From assembly GCF_003569805.1 (NCBI RefSeq), contig NZ_KZ984054.1:1-64000 (forward strand): a stretch of DNA of 64,000 nt, given 5' to 3'. Numbering within the stretch: the stretch's first letter is position 1; the number at the start of each line of letters is the position of its first letter. The notes under the pieces are model-generated. The model saw only the letters and a list, made by a program, of their open reading frames with translations. It did not search any database and was not told the origin of the DNA. Origin of the DNA: Microbacterium halotolerans (GTDB lineage Bacteria; Actinomycetota; Actinomycetes; Actinomycetales; Microbacteriaceae). A program made the position numbers and the translations under genes. Positions 45,093 through 54,835 of the stretch are shown piece after piece.

Positions 45093-45692
45093 ATGACCGA
45101 CCTCGGACGAGAACAGCAGCCCGACGGGGGCTCTCCGCACGTAGGTCGACCCCGTGCGAGCCAGCAAACACTCCTAGATGCGGCAGCAGCGGTGTTCGTG
45201 GCGTCCGGCGTCGATGCTCCTGTGAGACAGATCGCAGAGAAGGCTGGCGTCGGTGTGGGGACGATCTACCGTCACTTTCCGACACGCTCGGAACTCGTGG
45301 TGGCGGTGTACCGACACCAGGTCGAGGCATGCGCAGAGGCAGGTCCGCGTCTCCTTGCCGAGAGTGCGACTCCGGAGGCGGCACTACGAGCGTGGGTGGC
45401 CTTGTTCGTCAAGTTCCTCGTCACCAAGCATGGGCTCGCAGGCGCGCTGCACGGAGACAGCGCCGAATCCGACGCTTTGCATGCCTACTTTGTCGGGCGT
45501 CTCGTACCGGTGTGCGGAACTCTCCTGGATGCAGCAAGCGAATCAGCTGGTGCTGCTCCGCCGACCGACGCATACAACCTTCTTAGAGGCATCGGGAACC
45601 TCTGCATCGGTGCCTCACATGATCCGAACTACAGGGCCGACGATCTCGTGCAGCTCCTCATCTCTGGGGTGCTCAGTCGAGGTGTCGGCTGA
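45093..45692 (+). CDS. TetR-family regulator
   Basis: 199 aa from ATG 45093 (GGATGAGGA upstream). The HTH is RASQQTLLDAAAAVFVASGV with VRQIAEKAGVGVGTIYRHFP. The C-terminal domain matches the SbtR-like group of TetR repressors. It likely controls the divergent hydrolase and itself. Confidence 0.88.
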   Translation: MTDLGREQQPDGGSPHVGRPRASQQTLLDAAAAVFVASGVDAPVRQIAEKAGVGVGTIYRHFPTRSELVVAVYRHQVEACAEAGPRLLAESATPEAALRAWVALFVKFLVTKHGLAGALHGDSAESDALHAYFVGRLVPVCGTLLDAASESAGAAPPTDAYNLLRGIGNLCIGASHDPNYRADDLVQLLISGVLSRGVG

Positions 45693-45705
45693 CCCAGCCC
45701 CTGTG

Positions 45706-46659
45706 TCAGCGGAGCACACCTTCGTCCGCACTGAGGCGGGCCAACTCCGCTGTCGTCGGCGAGCCCTCCCAGTCGCCGAGCGACATGCATGCGAAGGCCC
45801 CCACTGCAGTCGCGCGACGAAGGCGGTCGGCCATCGTCGCTGTGCCGCCCCAGAGGCTGAGGTAGCCCGCCACGAACGCGTCGCCGGCGCCCACGGTGTC
45901 GACGACCTCGACCGTCACCGCGGGCTCGTCGTGCCGGCCGGTGCCGTCGGTGGCGAACGCGCCATGCGCGCCGCGCTTGATGACGACCTCGCGGGGTCCC
46001 CGTCGGTGCAGTCGCTGCGCCATGACAGCCGGAGTGCCGTCGCCGACCAGGAGCGCGGCCTCGTCTTCGCCGGCGAACACGATGTCCGCGGTATCGACAA
46101 GCGACAGGTAGGCATCGCGCGGGTCGCGACCCCGCCATACGGCGGCACGGTGATTGATGTCGAAGGATACCGCGGCGCCCGCGGCGCGAGCACGCCGCGC
46201 GGTGTCCTGCGCGCAGTCGAGCGAGTCGGGGCCGAGGCCCGCGAGGATGCCCGTCAGGTGGACGACGTCCGCGGTCGAGAGAAGCGCGTCCGGCACATCA
46301 GCGGGAGCGAGCCCGGATGCTGCGCTGCCGTCGCGCCAGAAGCTCACCGTGGCCATCGTCGTCGTCCGTCGGTGCTTGTGCATGAGGCCGGTGGGGCGGT
46401 CGGTGCGCTGCGGCGCATGGACGCTCACGCCCTCCGCGCGCAGCTCACGCGCGATCAGGTCGCCCAGGGGATCCTCGCCGAGCAGGCTGATCCACGACGC
46501 TCGCCGGCCGAGGCGCGCGATCGCGATCGCGACGTTGCTCTCCGCGCCTCCGAAACTCAGGGAGTGGGCGCGAGAGGCGTCGAGGGGACCCGGACGATCG
46601 TTCGTGATCAGGCCCATGGTCTCGCCGACAGTGACGACATGCAGCGGCGGCGCGGTCAC
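45706..46659 (-). CDS. kdgK: PfkB-family sugar kinase, 2-dehydro-3-deoxygluconokinase type
   Basis: 317 aa, GTG start overlapping the aldolase stop. GGAESNVAIAIARLGRRASW is PfkB signature 1; VEVVDTVGAGDAFVAGYLSL holds the catalytic Asp and anion hole. Pairing with a KDPG aldolase supports KDG as substrate. Last gene of the minus-strand branch of the regulon. Confidence 0.88.
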   Translation of the reverse strand: MTAPPLHVVTVGETMGLITNDRPGPLDASRAHSLSFGGAESNVAIAIARLGRRASWISLLGEDPLGDLIARELRAEGVSVHAPQRTDRPTGLMHKHRRTTTMATVSFWRDGSAASGLAPADVPDALLSTADVVHLTGILAGLGPDSLDCAQDTARRARAAGAAVSFDINHRAAVWRGRDPRDAYLSLVDTADIVFAGEDEAALLVGDGTPAVMAQRLHRRGPREVVIKRGAHGAFATDGTGRHDEPAVTVEVVDTVGAGDAFVAGYLSLWGGTATMADRLRRATAVGAFACMSLGDWEGSPTTAELARLSADEGVLR

Positions 46660-47294
46660 GGGCGGCGCCCTCGCGCGACGCCTGCGAGCGCCTGCTCCGC
46701 ACGATCGCGGAGTGCGACGAGGCTTCCTCCGGTGAAGGCGTCGCCCAGGAGAGGCCCGCCCAGGCTCACGGCGACGCAGCCGGCGGCGATCCACGCCGGG
46801 ATGTCCTCCAGTGCGACGCCGCCGGACGGCAGTGTGAGGACGTCGGGGTAGGGGCCCGTGAGCTGGCCGATGTAGTCGGGGCCCACGGTCGCGGCCGGGA
46901 AGATCTTCACCGCCGCTGCGCCGAGCCTCCACGCTGAGTTCACCTCCGTCGGCGTCATCGCGCCTGGGTAGACGGGCACCCGGTGGGTGGTGGCCACGCC
47001 CGCCACATCCGCTATGACACCCGGGGAGACGAGGAAGCGGGCGCCGGCCGAGATCGCCGCGCGCGCATCCCGCTCCTCCAGCACGGTTCCGACGCCGATC
47101 TCCGCCTCGGGAGCTGCCGTGATGAGATGCGGCAGCACCTCGATGGTGCCCGGCGTCGTCAGGGTCAGCTCGATGCACCGGACTCCGCTGTCTGAGAGAG
47201 CCTTAACCACAGGCTCGTACAGTCGCGCATCAGGGGCGCGGAGGACGGCCATCACGCCGGTGCGGGCGAGGGTGGCTGAGGGGGCGGTGCGCAT
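46656..47294 (-). CDS. eda: KDPG/KDPGal aldolase
   Basis: 212 aa. The Schiff-base Lys lies in AAVKIFPAATVGP, and IELTLTTPG, GVGTVLE, SPGV and LPSGGVALEDIPAWIAAG are family motifs. It splits 2-keto-3-deoxy-6-phosphogluconate (or the galacto form) into pyruvate and glyceraldehyde 3-phosphate. It overlaps kdgK by 4 bp and is 36 bp after the dehydratase gene. Confidence 0.93.
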   Translation of the reverse strand: MRTAPSATLARTGVMAVLRAPDARLYEPVVKALSDSGVRCIELTLTTPGTIEVLPHLITAAPEAEIGVGTVLEERDARAAISAGARFLVSPGVIADVAGVATTHRVPVYPGAMTPTEVNSAWRLGAAAVKIFPAATVGPDYIGQLTGPYPDVLTLPSGGVALEDIPAWIAAGCVAVSLGGPLLGDAFTGGSLVALRDRAEQALAGVARGRRP

Positions 47295-47330
47295 CGGCTG
47301 CGTCTCCTGTCGTCAGGTGGTCGGGTGGTG

Positions 47331-48470
47331 TCAAGCCGCCGGAGTGGCGAATCCCGGGCGCGTGCCGTAGCGCGCGAGCGCGTCCTCGTCGAGCTTCACG
47401 CCGAGCCCGGGGGCGGCGGGGATGTCGAGGAACCCCTCGTCGTCCAGCGACCACCCGCCGCTGATCAGATCGTCGACGTAGGCCGAGCCGGTCTTGTACT
47501 CCACGAGGTCGGTCGAGGAAAGGGCCGACGCCAGCTGCAGGTCTGCCGCGAGCCCGACGCCGGTGTTCCAGCCGTGCGGTATGAGGCGGATGCCGCGGTC
47601 CTGGGCCGCCCATCCGATCCGGCGCGACTCGCTCAGTCCTCCGCCCTTTGTGGTGTCGGGCTGCACGATGTCGAACGCGTGCCGGTCGAGGTAGGGCTGG
47701 AAGCTCTGGCGTCGGGTGAGCACCTCGCCGCCGGAGACGCGCACGGGAGAGGACGCGCGGAGTTCTGCGAACCCCTCGATGTCGTCGGGTGCGAGTGCCT
47801 CCTCGAACCAGGCGACGTCGTAGTCGGCGAGCATCCGAGCGGTCCGCTCCGCCCACGCCCGGTCGCCAGGGAAGAAGGCCTCTGAGCCACCGGCGTCGAC
47901 GGCGAGCAGGCGATCGCCGACCGCCGCCCTCGCTGCGGCGACTGTTGCCTCGTCAGTCGCGGCGTCTACGCGGCCGAACTTCCACCAGCCGATCTTGAAC
48001 GCCGAGAAGCCGGTCTCGACCAGCTCCTCGAGGTTCGCGGTCATGGGCCCTGCTTCGTCCATGAGCACTGAGGCGTAGGGGTGCACCCGGTCCCGGTAGC
48101 GACCGCCGAGGAGTCGGCCGACCGGCTGGGACGACGCCTGTCCCGCGATGTCCCACAGGGCGATGTCGATCGCGCTCGTCGCGTGCGTGAGCGAGCCTCC
48201 GCGTCCCATCCAGAACGCCGTCTGATGCAGGGTCTCCGTCAGGCGCTCGACCTCGAGGGGATTCTCGCCGATCAGGTGGGGAGAGAGCAGATCGATGGCA
48301 CCGCGCACCAGGCTCTCGGATGTGAAGGCGCTGCCGATTCCCACCGTGCCGTCGTCGGTGTGGACCGCCACGAGAGTGTGGACGATGTCGTCCGGCTGCA
48401 GTTCGTGCGACCACCCGCCCTCGGGCGTCGCACCCCGCAGTCCGCACGTGTCGATTCGGATGATTCGCAT
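47331..48470 (-). CDS. Enolase-superfamily acid-sugar dehydratase (mandelate racemase/muconate lactonizing group)
   Basis: 379 aa. Metal ligands and bases are visible: FKIGWWKFG (Lys), AVDAGGSEA (Asp), WFEEALAPDD (Glu), VSGGEVLT (Glu), IVQPDTTKGGG (Asp) and LIPHGWNTG (His). The first ligand motif is VDAGG instead of the more usual VDANG. Such enzymes dehydrate aldonates to 2-keto-3-deoxy acids, the substrate of the kinase encoded downstream. Exact sugar acid unknown. First gene after the 48536 operator on the minus strand. Confidence 0.87.
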   Translation of the reverse strand: MRIIRIDTCGLRGATPEGGWSHELQPDDIVHTLVAVHTDDGTVGIGSAFTSESLVRGAIDLLSPHLIGENPLEVERLTETLHQTAFWMGRGGSLTHATSAIDIALWDIAGQASSQPVGRLLGGRYRDRVHPYASVLMDEAGPMTANLEELVETGFSAFKIGWWKFGRVDAATDEATVAAARAAVGDRLLAVDAGGSEAFFPGDRAWAERTARMLADYDVAWFEEALAPDDIEGFAELRASSPVRVSGGEVLTRRQSFQPYLDRHAFDIVQPDTTKGGGLSESRRIGWAAQDRGIRLIPHGWNTGVGLAADLQLASALSSTDLVEYKTGSAYVDDLISGGWSLDDEGFLDIPAAPGLGVKLDEDALARYGTRPGFATPAA

Positions 48471-48535
48471 GAAGACCTTCCAGCCGTGATGAGGGAAGAG
48501 GGGGAGCCCCACTTCCGAAAATTGATGATAGTCGA

Positions 48536-48545
48536 TTGTCGACAA
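48536..48545. promoter_or_regulatory. GntR-regulon operator 1 (TTGTCGACAA)
   Basis: The palindrome TTGTCGACAA lies between the divergent dehydratase and transporter genes. Read on the minus strand, the 16-mer TTGTCGACAATCGACT is identical to the site at 55855. It probably controls both directions. Confidence 0.8.
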
Positions 48546-48657
48546 CCGAGCAATCTGTGAGTAATGTCTGTTCCAGCACCCACCGACGGTGCGACGAGAG
48601 GCCCCCAACGCTGTGAACGACGGCAGCGCCGAAGGCCCGAACCCGAAAGGCATCACA

Positions 48658-49476
48658 ATGAAGTTGACGCGCATCCTGGCCGGCGTGGCAGTGGCCGCGA
48701 CGACCGTTCTCGCCCTCACCGCATGCACCTCGAGCGGGAGCTCGGGGGCGGCGGCGCAAGAGAGCACCCTCACGAAGGTCCTCGAGGAGAAGACGCTCGT
48801 GGTCGGTGTCTTCGCCGACGCCCCTCCATACGGAGTCATGAACAGCTCGGGAGACTACGAAGGCTTCGACATCGATGCCGCGCAGGCGCTCGCCGACTCT
48901 CTGGGCGCGGAGATCGAGTTCGTCTCCACGACCAACGCCAACCGCATCCCCCTGCTCGAGACAGGCAAGGTCGACATCGTCATCGCCGCGCTCACCAACT
49001 TGGACGAGCGCGCGCAGAAGGTCGCGATGTCCCGACCGTACGCGGCCGAAGGGCAGGTTGTGCTCGTACCGGAGGACAGCGACATCGCCTCCTACGACGA
49101 TCTCGCCGGACGCACGGTCGCGGCGACGCGCGGCAGCGTGCCGGCGACCATCCTCGAGACCCGATTCCCCGAGGCGAACGCGAGTCTGTTCGAGGCCGTC
49201 GCCGACTCCATTCAGGCGCTGCGCAGCAACAAGGTCGATGCGCTCATGGAGAGCAACTCCGTGACTCAGGGCATCCTCGACGATTCGGGAGACGAGTTCG
49301 TCATCGTCGATGCACCGCAGCTGAGCCCCTCAGTCGTCTCCATGGGGCTGAAACAGGGCGACGAGCTGTGGCTGAACTATGTCGACAACTTCATCCGGAA
49401 CTACAACATCAGCGACGCTGCGAACGACTCGTACAACGAGTGGCTCGGCACCGACGTTCCTGAGCTCATCAAGTAG
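48658..49476 (+). CDS. ABC transporter substrate-binding lipoprotein, family 3 (polar amino acid type)
   Basis: 272 aa. Lipoprotein signal MKLTRILAGVAVAATTVLAL with TACT (Cys23). Family-3 motifs: LVVGVFADAPPYGVMNSSGD, YEGFDIDAAQALADSLGAEI, GKVDIVIAALTNLDERAQKV and GRTVAATRGS. ATG 48658 has GAAAGG upstream. It captures a small, probably amino-acid-like or amino-sugar-acid ligand for the two permeases downstream. Confidence 0.92.
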   Translation: MKLTRILAGVAVAATTVLALTACTSSGSSGAAAQESTLTKVLEEKTLVVGVFADAPPYGVMNSSGDYEGFDIDAAQALADSLGAEIEFVSTTNANRIPLLETGKVDIVIAALTNLDERAQKVAMSRPYAAEGQVVLVPEDSDIASYDDLAGRTVAATRGSVPATILETRFPEANASLFEAVADSIQALRSNKVDALMESNSVTQGILDDSGDEFVIVDAPQLSPSVVSMGLKQGDELWLNYVDNFIRNYNISDAANDSYNEWLGTDVPELIK

Positions 49477-49486
49477 CGAACTCCTC

Positions 49487-49514
49487 GGCCGCCCCGCCCG
49501 ACGGCGGGGCGGCC
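49487..49514 (+). terminator. Intercistronic hairpin between binding protein and permease
   Basis: GGCCGCCCCGCC (49487-49498) pairs perfectly with 49503-49514 over a 4-nt loop. It sits 10 nt after the binding-protein stop and within the operon. Such stems often give partial termination or protect the 3' end so that the binding protein is made in excess. Confidence 0.75.
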
Positions 49515-49528
49515 GGAACGGACAACTC

Positions 49529-50191
49529 ATGCAACTCTTCTTCGGGGACCTGATCCCCTATGCTCCCGAGCTCCTCGCCGGGCTCGGCATCAGCGTGCTC
49601 ATCACCCTCGGCGCGGTGCTCATCGGATCGCCGCTCGGCGTCAGCGTGTACCTGCTGCGGGCCGCCCGCAATTCGGTCCTGCGCTCGATCGGCGCCACCT
49701 ACGTCGAGGTCATCCGCAACACTCCGCTTCTGCTGCAGCTCTACCTCATCTACTTCGCGCTCCCCTCGGTCGGGGTGAACTTCGACCCCGTCACGGCGGG
49801 CGTTATCGCCCTCAGCGTGAACAACTCGGCCTATCTCGCCGAGATCTACCGCGCCGGATTCGAAGCGATCCCGAAGGGACAGATCGAGGCGGCGGATGCT
49901 CTCGGCCTCTCGCGGCGGACCACGTTCTTCCATGTCCGTCTCGTGCCCGCCCTGCGGAACGTGCTGCCGTCGCTGACGAACCAGGTGATCCTGCTCTTCC
50001 TCGCATCATCGATCGCCTCCATCGTCGCCGTACCGGAGCTGATGCACGTGATGATGGGCATCACGACGAGCACGTTCCGCACCATCGAGACGTTCGTCGT
50101 CGGCGGAGTCCTGTACTTCATCGTCGCGTTCCTGATCGCAAGAGCGTCCCGTCTCGTCGAGACGCGCGGCATCCGCTGGAAGGTGGCCTGA
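49529..50191 (+). CDS. Amino-acid-type ABC transporter permease 1
   Basis: 220 aa with five predicted helices (HisM/HisQ family). The EAA loop is [20 protein letters not shown], followed by [21 protein letters not shown]. It starts after the hairpin and overlaps the next permease by one base (TGATG). Confidence 0.92.
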   Translation: MQLFFGDLIPYAPELLAGLGISVLITLGAVLIGSPLGVSVYLLRAARNSVLRSIGATYVEVIRNTPLLLQLYLIYFALPSVGVNFDPVTAGVIALSVNNSAYLAEIYRAGFEAIPKGQIEAADALGLSRRTTFFHVRLVPALRNVLPSLTNQVILLFLASSIASIVAVPELMHVMMGITTSTFRTIETFVVGGVLYFIVAFLIARASRLVETRGIRWKVA

Positions 50192-50898
50192 TGTTCACAT
50201 CCTTCGATATCCCCGATCTCCTGCTCATCCTGCAGGGTGCGTTCGTGACGCTGCAGATCTGCCTCCTGTCCGTACTCCTCGGGGGCGCGGTCGGAATCGT
50301 GTTCGGCATCCTCGCGGCGAGCCCGTTCGCTCCGCTGCGCTGGATCAGCGCGATCTGGGTGGGCGCGATCCGCGGCGTCCCCGTGCTGCTCATCATCTTC
50401 TTCGTCTATTTCGCACTGCCGCTGATGTCGCCGGGGAGCAACGTCCCCGACTACTGGGCTGCCGTGCTCGCCCTCACGATCTTCGCGTCGGCGTACATCA
50501 GCGAGATCGTCCGCGGGAGCATCCAGGCGATACCGCGAGGCCAGTTCGAGGCGGCTCAGGCACTGGGCCTCTCGTGGCCGAATCAGCTCCGCTACGTGGT
50601 CATGCCGCAGGCCGCGCGCATCATGGTGCCGCCGGGGATCGGGTTTCTCGTGGTGCTGATCAAGGACAGCTCGCTCGTCGCCGTGATCGGACTCATCGAG
50701 CTCACGCGGGCAGGCAACATCGTCGCATCGCAGACCGGGCAGCCGATCCTCGCCTACGTGGTGGTGGGCGCGGTCTATTTCGTCATCTGCTTCGCCCTCT
50801 CCGTCGCGGGCCGGCGGTACGAGAGGCGACTCACCATTCACGCGCGCCCCTCCCGATCGGAAGACGCGCTCACCACTTCACGAGGAGACTCGAAATGA
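50191..50898 (+). CDS. Amino-acid-type ABC transporter permease 2
   Basis: 235 aa, HisM/HisQ family. EAA loop: [20 protein letters not shown], then [21 protein letters not shown]. It forms a heterodimer with permease 1 in the membrane. Overlaps the ATPase gene by 4 bp. Confidence 0.92.
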   Translation: MFTSFDIPDLLLILQGAFVTLQICLLSVLLGGAVGIVFGILAASPFAPLRWISAIWVGAIRGVPVLLIIFFVYFALPLMSPGSNVPDYWAAVLALTIFASAYISEIVRGSIQAIPRGQFEAAQALGLSWPNQLRYVVMPQAARIMVPPGIGFLVVLIKDSSLVAVIGLIELTRAGNIVASQTGQPILAYVVVGAVYFVICFALSVAGRRYERRLTIHARPSRSEDALTTSRGDSK

Positions 50899-51623
50899 TC
50901 ACTGTCACCGACCTGCGACTCAGCTTCGGCTCCACCGAAGTGCTTCATGGGATCACCTGCAACGTCGCAGAGGGCGAGGTGGTCTGCATCATCGGGGCAT
51001 CCGGATCTGGCAAGAGCACGCTCCTGCGATGCATGAACGGCCTGGAGACCCCCAGCCATGGCAGCGTCGAGGTGAACGGTCATCTGCTCACCGCGAAGGA
51101 GCGCCGGTCGGATCTCGCCGCCGTCCGTCGCGACGTAGGCATGGTGTTCCAGCAGTTCAACCTGTTTCCGCACCTCACGGCGCGGGAGAACGTCACGCTG
51201 GCACCCCGCAAGGTGCTCGGGTTGAGCAGCCATGATGCCCACGAACGGGCGGACGTGCTCTTGGCCAAGGTCGGACTGGCCGCGAAAGCCGACGCGTTCC
51301 CCGGGAACCTGTCCGGCGGTCAGGCGCAGAGGGTCGCGATCGCGCGCGCGCTGGCGATGCAGCCGAGCGTGATGCTCTTCGACGAGCCGACCTCGGCGCT
51401 GGATCCCGAGATCGTCGGCGAGGTGCTCTCGGTGATGAAGGAGCTCGCTGCGGAGGGGATGACGATGGTCGTCGTCACACACGAGATCGGGTTCGCGCGC
51501 GAAGTCGCTGATCGGGTGATCTACATGGACGACGGGCGAATCGTCGAGAGCGGCGCACCGCAGGAACTGCTCTCGAACGCGCAGACGGAGCGGGCGCGCG
51601 CGTTCCTCGGGAAGGTGCTCTGA
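50895..51623 (+). CDS. Amino-acid-type ABC transporter ATP-binding protein
   Basis: 242 aa. Walker [17 protein letters not shown]-loop [13 protein letters not shown], signature [16 protein letters not shown], Walker [15 protein letters not shown] and switch His in [13 protein letters not shown]. HisP/GlnQ group. It is followed 4 bp later by the deacylase gene. Confidence 0.94.
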   Translation: MITVTDLRLSFGSTEVLHGITCNVAEGEVVCIIGASGSGKSTLLRCMNGLETPSHGSVEVNGHLLTAKERRSDLAAVRRDVGMVFQQFNLFPHLTARENVTLAPRKVLGLSSHDAHERADVLLAKVGLAAKADAFPGNLSGGQAQRVAIARALAMQPSVMLFDEPTSALDPEIVGEVLSVMKELAAEGMTMVVVTHEIGFAREVADRVIYMDDGRIVESGAPQELLSNAQTERARAFLGKVL

Positions 51624-51627
51624 CACC

Positions 51628-53223
51628 GTGATCGACATCCTCATCCGCGGGGCGAGCGTCATCGACGGCTCGGGCGCACCACCGTTCGCGGCGGACATCG
51701 GGATCAGGGGTGCCCGCATCGCGTTCGTCGGGCGTGATGTGGACGCCCGGGCCGTCGAGGAGATCGACGCGGCGGGATCGCTGCTCACCCCGGGGCTCAT
51801 CGACCCCCACAGTCACAGCGACTGGTCGATCCTCGGAAACCGCGATGCACTGAGCACGGTGCATCAGGGGGTCACGACGGAGATCGTCGGGAACTGCGGT
51901 GTGACATATGCGCCGATCGCGGAAGGTGACGAGGAGACCGCCCGCCGCGCGCTGGCCGCCTTCGGCTACGAGGGCGAGGTGCGATGGCATTCGTTCGCCG
52001 AACTGCTGAACGTCGTGCACAGCGGAGGCACCGCGCAGAACCTCGCGTGGTTCGTCGGCCACACCGGCCTTCGTCGAGCTGCCGAGCGCGAAGGGGGTGA
52101 CTTCGTCGGCACGATGGAGCGGCACCTGCACGAAGCGCTGGAGGCAGGTGCGCTCGGCTTCAGCTCCGGCCTCGAGTACGGTGCCGGACGGAACGCTGAG
52201 ACCTCGGAGCTGGAGGCGCTCGCACGCGTGGCGGGCCGCTACGGTGCGATGTACGCCAGTCACATCCGCAATCGAGACGCGGCGCTGGCGGAGGCCGTGG
52301 AGGAGTTCTTCCGCGTCGTGCACGCGGGAGAACTGCGCGCACAGCTCTCGCACCTCAACGTGCGACACGGCACGGGAGCGGCCGAGGGCGCCTGGGTGAA
52401 CGCGGTGTCACGTCTGGAGCGCGAGCGCCGTGCCGGCGTCGACGTCCTGGCGGACATGACTCCGTATCCGGACGGCATCGGGCTCGCCGCAGGTCTGCTG
52501 CCCGACTGGCTTCTGTCAGAGGGGGAGAAGTCGGCGGCCGATGCCCTCCGGCATGCCGAGGTGCGGACGCGCGTGCGCGCGGACTCGGACCGCTACTGGC
52601 GGTTCGTGCACCGCGGCCAGTGGGACCGGGTGCGACTGGCGGTGAGCCCCGCCACGCCCGAATGGGAGGGCCTGACGTTCCCGGAGATCGCGGCGATCAA
52701 TGGGACGGACGAGTGGGATGCCTACTTCGACGTCATGGCGGCTTCGGGCGGAGACCTGGGAGCTGTGCAGTTCATGGGGACGCTGTTCGAGCCGGACCAT
52801 GTCGCGGAGGCCGTGAGCCACGACCGATTCCTGCTCGGCGTGGACGGCTTCACCTCCCGCCATGACGGCGTTCTCGGTGCGAGGACGCCGCACCCACTGT
52901 TCTTCCACGGGTATCAGCACTTCCTGAGCCACCACGCGCTGCGCGCAGGAACGCTGAGTCTGGAGAACGCCGTGCACAAGATGACGGGGGCGGTCGCGGC
53001 GCACTTCGGCCTCCGGGATCGGGGGCGCGTCGCCGCAGGCGCGTTCGCCGACGTGGTCCTCTGGGACCGCGAGCTGCTGCGGGAGACCGACACCTTCGTC
53101 GTTCCCGAGCGCTACGCCACCGCTGCCCGCCACGTCTGGGTGAACGGCACACCGGTCGTCTCGCATGGAACCCGAACCGTGCACCGACCTGGAACCCGAC
53201 TGGAAAGAACCGATGCCCTCTGA
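51628..53223 (+). CDS. N-acyl-D-amino-acid deacylase (D-aminoacylase) family amidohydrolase
   Basis: 531 aa, GTG start. Metal-binding HxH lies in LIDPHSHSDWSI; TEIVGNCGVTYAPI, GLEYGAGRNAETSELEALAR, YASHIRNRD and the C-terminal FADVVLWDRE are typical of the family. These cytosolic zinc enzymes remove acyl groups from N-acyl-D-amino acids, or from related N-acyl amino-sugar acids. In the same operon as the transporter, so the imported ligand is probably N-acylated. Confidence 0.88.
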   Translation: MIDILIRGASVIDGSGAPPFAADIGIRGARIAFVGRDVDARAVEEIDAAGSLLTPGLIDPHSHSDWSILGNRDALSTVHQGVTTEIVGNCGVTYAPIAEGDEETARRALAAFGYEGEVRWHSFAELLNVVHSGGTAQNLAWFVGHTGLRRAAEREGGDFVGTMERHLHEALEAGALGFSSGLEYGAGRNAETSELEALARVAGRYGAMYASHIRNRDAALAEAVEEFFRVVHAGELRAQLSHLNVRHGTGAAEGAWVNAVSRLERERRAGVDVLADMTPYPDGIGLAAGLLPDWLLSEGEKSAADALRHAEVRTRVRADSDRYWRFVHRGQWDRVRLAVSPATPEWEGLTFPEIAAINGTDEWDAYFDVMAASGGDLGAVQFMGTLFEPDHVAEAVSHDRFLLGVDGFTSRHDGVLGARTPHPLFFHGYQHFLSHHALRAGTLSLENAVHKMTGAVAAHFGLRDRGRVAAGAFADVVLWDRELLRETDTFVVPERYATAARHVWVNGTPVVSHGTRTVHRPGTRLERTDAL

Positions 53224-53341
53224 ATCCTCATCCGCCGCCACCGGCGGCGTGCCTGGGCGTGGGAGATGCGATCGCCGCGAACCAACTGGAGCGGCAGTCC
53301 CTGGCGAGCGCTTCCGTGCGGCGTTCCAGCGTGAAGGGACT

Positions 53342-53351
53342 TTGTCGACAA
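53342..53351. promoter_or_regulatory. GntR-regulon operator 2 (TTGTCGACAA)
   Basis: TTGTCGACAA, extended to TTGTCGACAATC, lies 24 bp upstream of gntR. With TACGAT at 53367 as -10 (spacing 19) it covers the -35 region, which fits autorepression. Confidence 0.8.
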
Positions 53352-53375
53352 TCTCTTCTGCGCGGGTACGATGAC

Positions 53376-54053
53376 ATGATGACCGCCCTCTCCTCCCTCT
53401 CCTCCGTGCCTGCGGCGTCGCGTCGCGAGCGTGTCGCCGAAATCCTTCGCGAGGCCATCACCACCGGGGATCTGGAGCCGGGGCAGAAGCTGACCGAGCT
53501 CGAGCTGGCCGCTCAGCTGGGAACGAGCCGCGCCCCGGTTCGCGAGGCTCTGCGCCAGCTCGAGCAGGAAGGACTCGTCGTCTCCTATCCCTACCGCGGA
53601 ACCGAAGTGCTCGGCGTCTCCCAGGAGGAGATCGAGAACGTGCTCGTGCCGATCCGCATGGCGCTTGAGCGCTTCGCCTTCGACAAAGCGATGTCTGCGG
53701 CGACCGACGACGACATCGCTGGACTGAACGCCATCATCGACAGCATGGATGCGGCAGCCTCCGAGGGAGACCTCGCCCGGCTCGCCGACGACGACATTCG
53801 CTTCCACGAGGCCATCGTGGTCCTGTCCGGTCAGCAGCACTGCCTTCAGATCTGGCGCACGATCCAGCCTCGCGTGCGGGCGTACTTCCGACGGGACGCG
53901 AACTACTACGGCGACTCGCACGCCGTCGCCGACCAGCATCGAGATCTCATCCGCGCGCTGCGGAGCGGCGACACCGAACGAGGCTTGCAGGCGATCACTG
54001 AGCACATCCGCACCCACTTCTCGTCCGCTGCGGCACCGGGGAGCGACCAGTGA
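53376..54053 (+). CDS. GntR-family regulator, FCD subfamily
   Basis: 225 aa. Winged helix: RRERVAEILREAITTGDLEP, GQKLTELELAAQLGTSRAPV, REALRQLEQEGLVVSYPYRG. The FCD ligand domain (about 85-215) has metal-type residues in DDIRFHEAIVVLSG and HAVADQHRDLIRAL and HIRTH. FCD regulators of this kind sense sugar acids or other carboxylates. The -10 is so close that the mRNA may be leaderless. Likely repressor acting at the three TTGTCGACAATC sites. Confidence 0.9.
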   Translation: MMTALSSLSSVPAASRRERVAEILREAITTGDLEPGQKLTELELAAQLGTSRAPVREALRQLEQEGLVVSYPYRGTEVLGVSQEEIENVLVPIRMALERFAFDKAMSAATDDDIAGLNAIIDSMDAAASEGDLARLADDDIRFHEAIVVLSGQQHCLQIWRTIQPRVRAYFRRDANYYGDSHAVADQHRDLIRALRSGDTERGLQAITEHIRTHFSSAAAPGSDQ

Positions 54054-54835
54054 GCACGGTCGTGGTCACCGGCGCCGTCTCCGGGATCGGTCGTGGCATC
54101 GCCCTCGGGGCCGCGGCTCGCGGACGGCACGTCGCGCTGCTGGACATCGACGAGCGCGCGCTGGAGGATGCGGCGGCCGCGATCCTCGACGCGGGAGCGG
54201 CATCCGCCCTCCCGCTCGTGTGCGATGTGAGCGACGAGCACGAGGTGGATGCCGCCTTCGGAGCGATCGTCGATCGCATGCCCGTGATTTCGGGTGTCGT
54301 GGCGAACGCCGGCATCGAGGTGAGTGAGCCGCTCGCAGACGCGAGCGTGGAGTCTTGGGAGCGAGTGATGGCCGTGAATCTCCGCGGCACGTTCCTCACG
54401 TCGCGGGCAGCCGTCGGCTATTGGCGTGACCAGCGATCCGGAGGATCGCTGGTGTGTATTTCGTCGCCGTCAGCGTTCGTGGGCTTCGCCGGTGGTGGGA
54501 ACACCGCATACGGAGCGTCGAAAGGAGGGATCTCGGCCTTTGTGCGAGCGGCTGCCCTGGATGCCGCCCCGGACGGCGTGCGCGTGAACGCCGTCGTCCC
54601 GGGTGCCACCGACACGGACATCCTCTACTTCGGCCTGGAAGGGGAGGCGTTGTCGGCTCGCCGCGCCGAGCTCGAGGACGCCGCGAAGCGCCAGATCCCC
54701 CTCGGGCGGATGGCGCGCCCGGAGGAGATCGCGGACGCGGTCCTCTGGCTCCTGAGCGAAGAGAGCGCCTACGTCACCGGCACTCACCTGGTGTGCGACG
54801 GTGGCCTCCTGGCGAAGAGCGCGAACACGTTCTAG
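54050..54835 (+). CDS. SDR-family NAD(P)-dependent oxidoreductase
   Basis: 261 aa, GTG overlapping gntR. The cofactor motif is VVTGAVSGIGRGIALG, then ANAGIEVSEPL, catalytic Ser in LVCISSPSAF, YGASKGG (Tyr-x-x-x-Lys) and the C-terminal VTGTHLVCDGG. It is a classical SDR, likely oxidising or reducing a hydroxyl of the sugar acid handled by this locus. Confidence 0.9.
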   Translation: MSTVVVTGAVSGIGRGIALGAAARGRHVALLDIDERALEDAAAAILDAGAASALPLVCDVSDEHEVDAAFGAIVDRMPVISGVVANAGIEVSEPLADASVESWERVMAVNLRGTFLTSRAAVGYWRDQRSGGSLVCISSPSAFVGFAGGGNTAYGASKGGISAFVRAAALDAAPDGVRVNAVVPGATDTDILYFGLEGEALSARRAELEDAAKRQIPLGRMARPEEIADAVLWLLSEESAYVTGTHLVCDGGLLAKSANTF

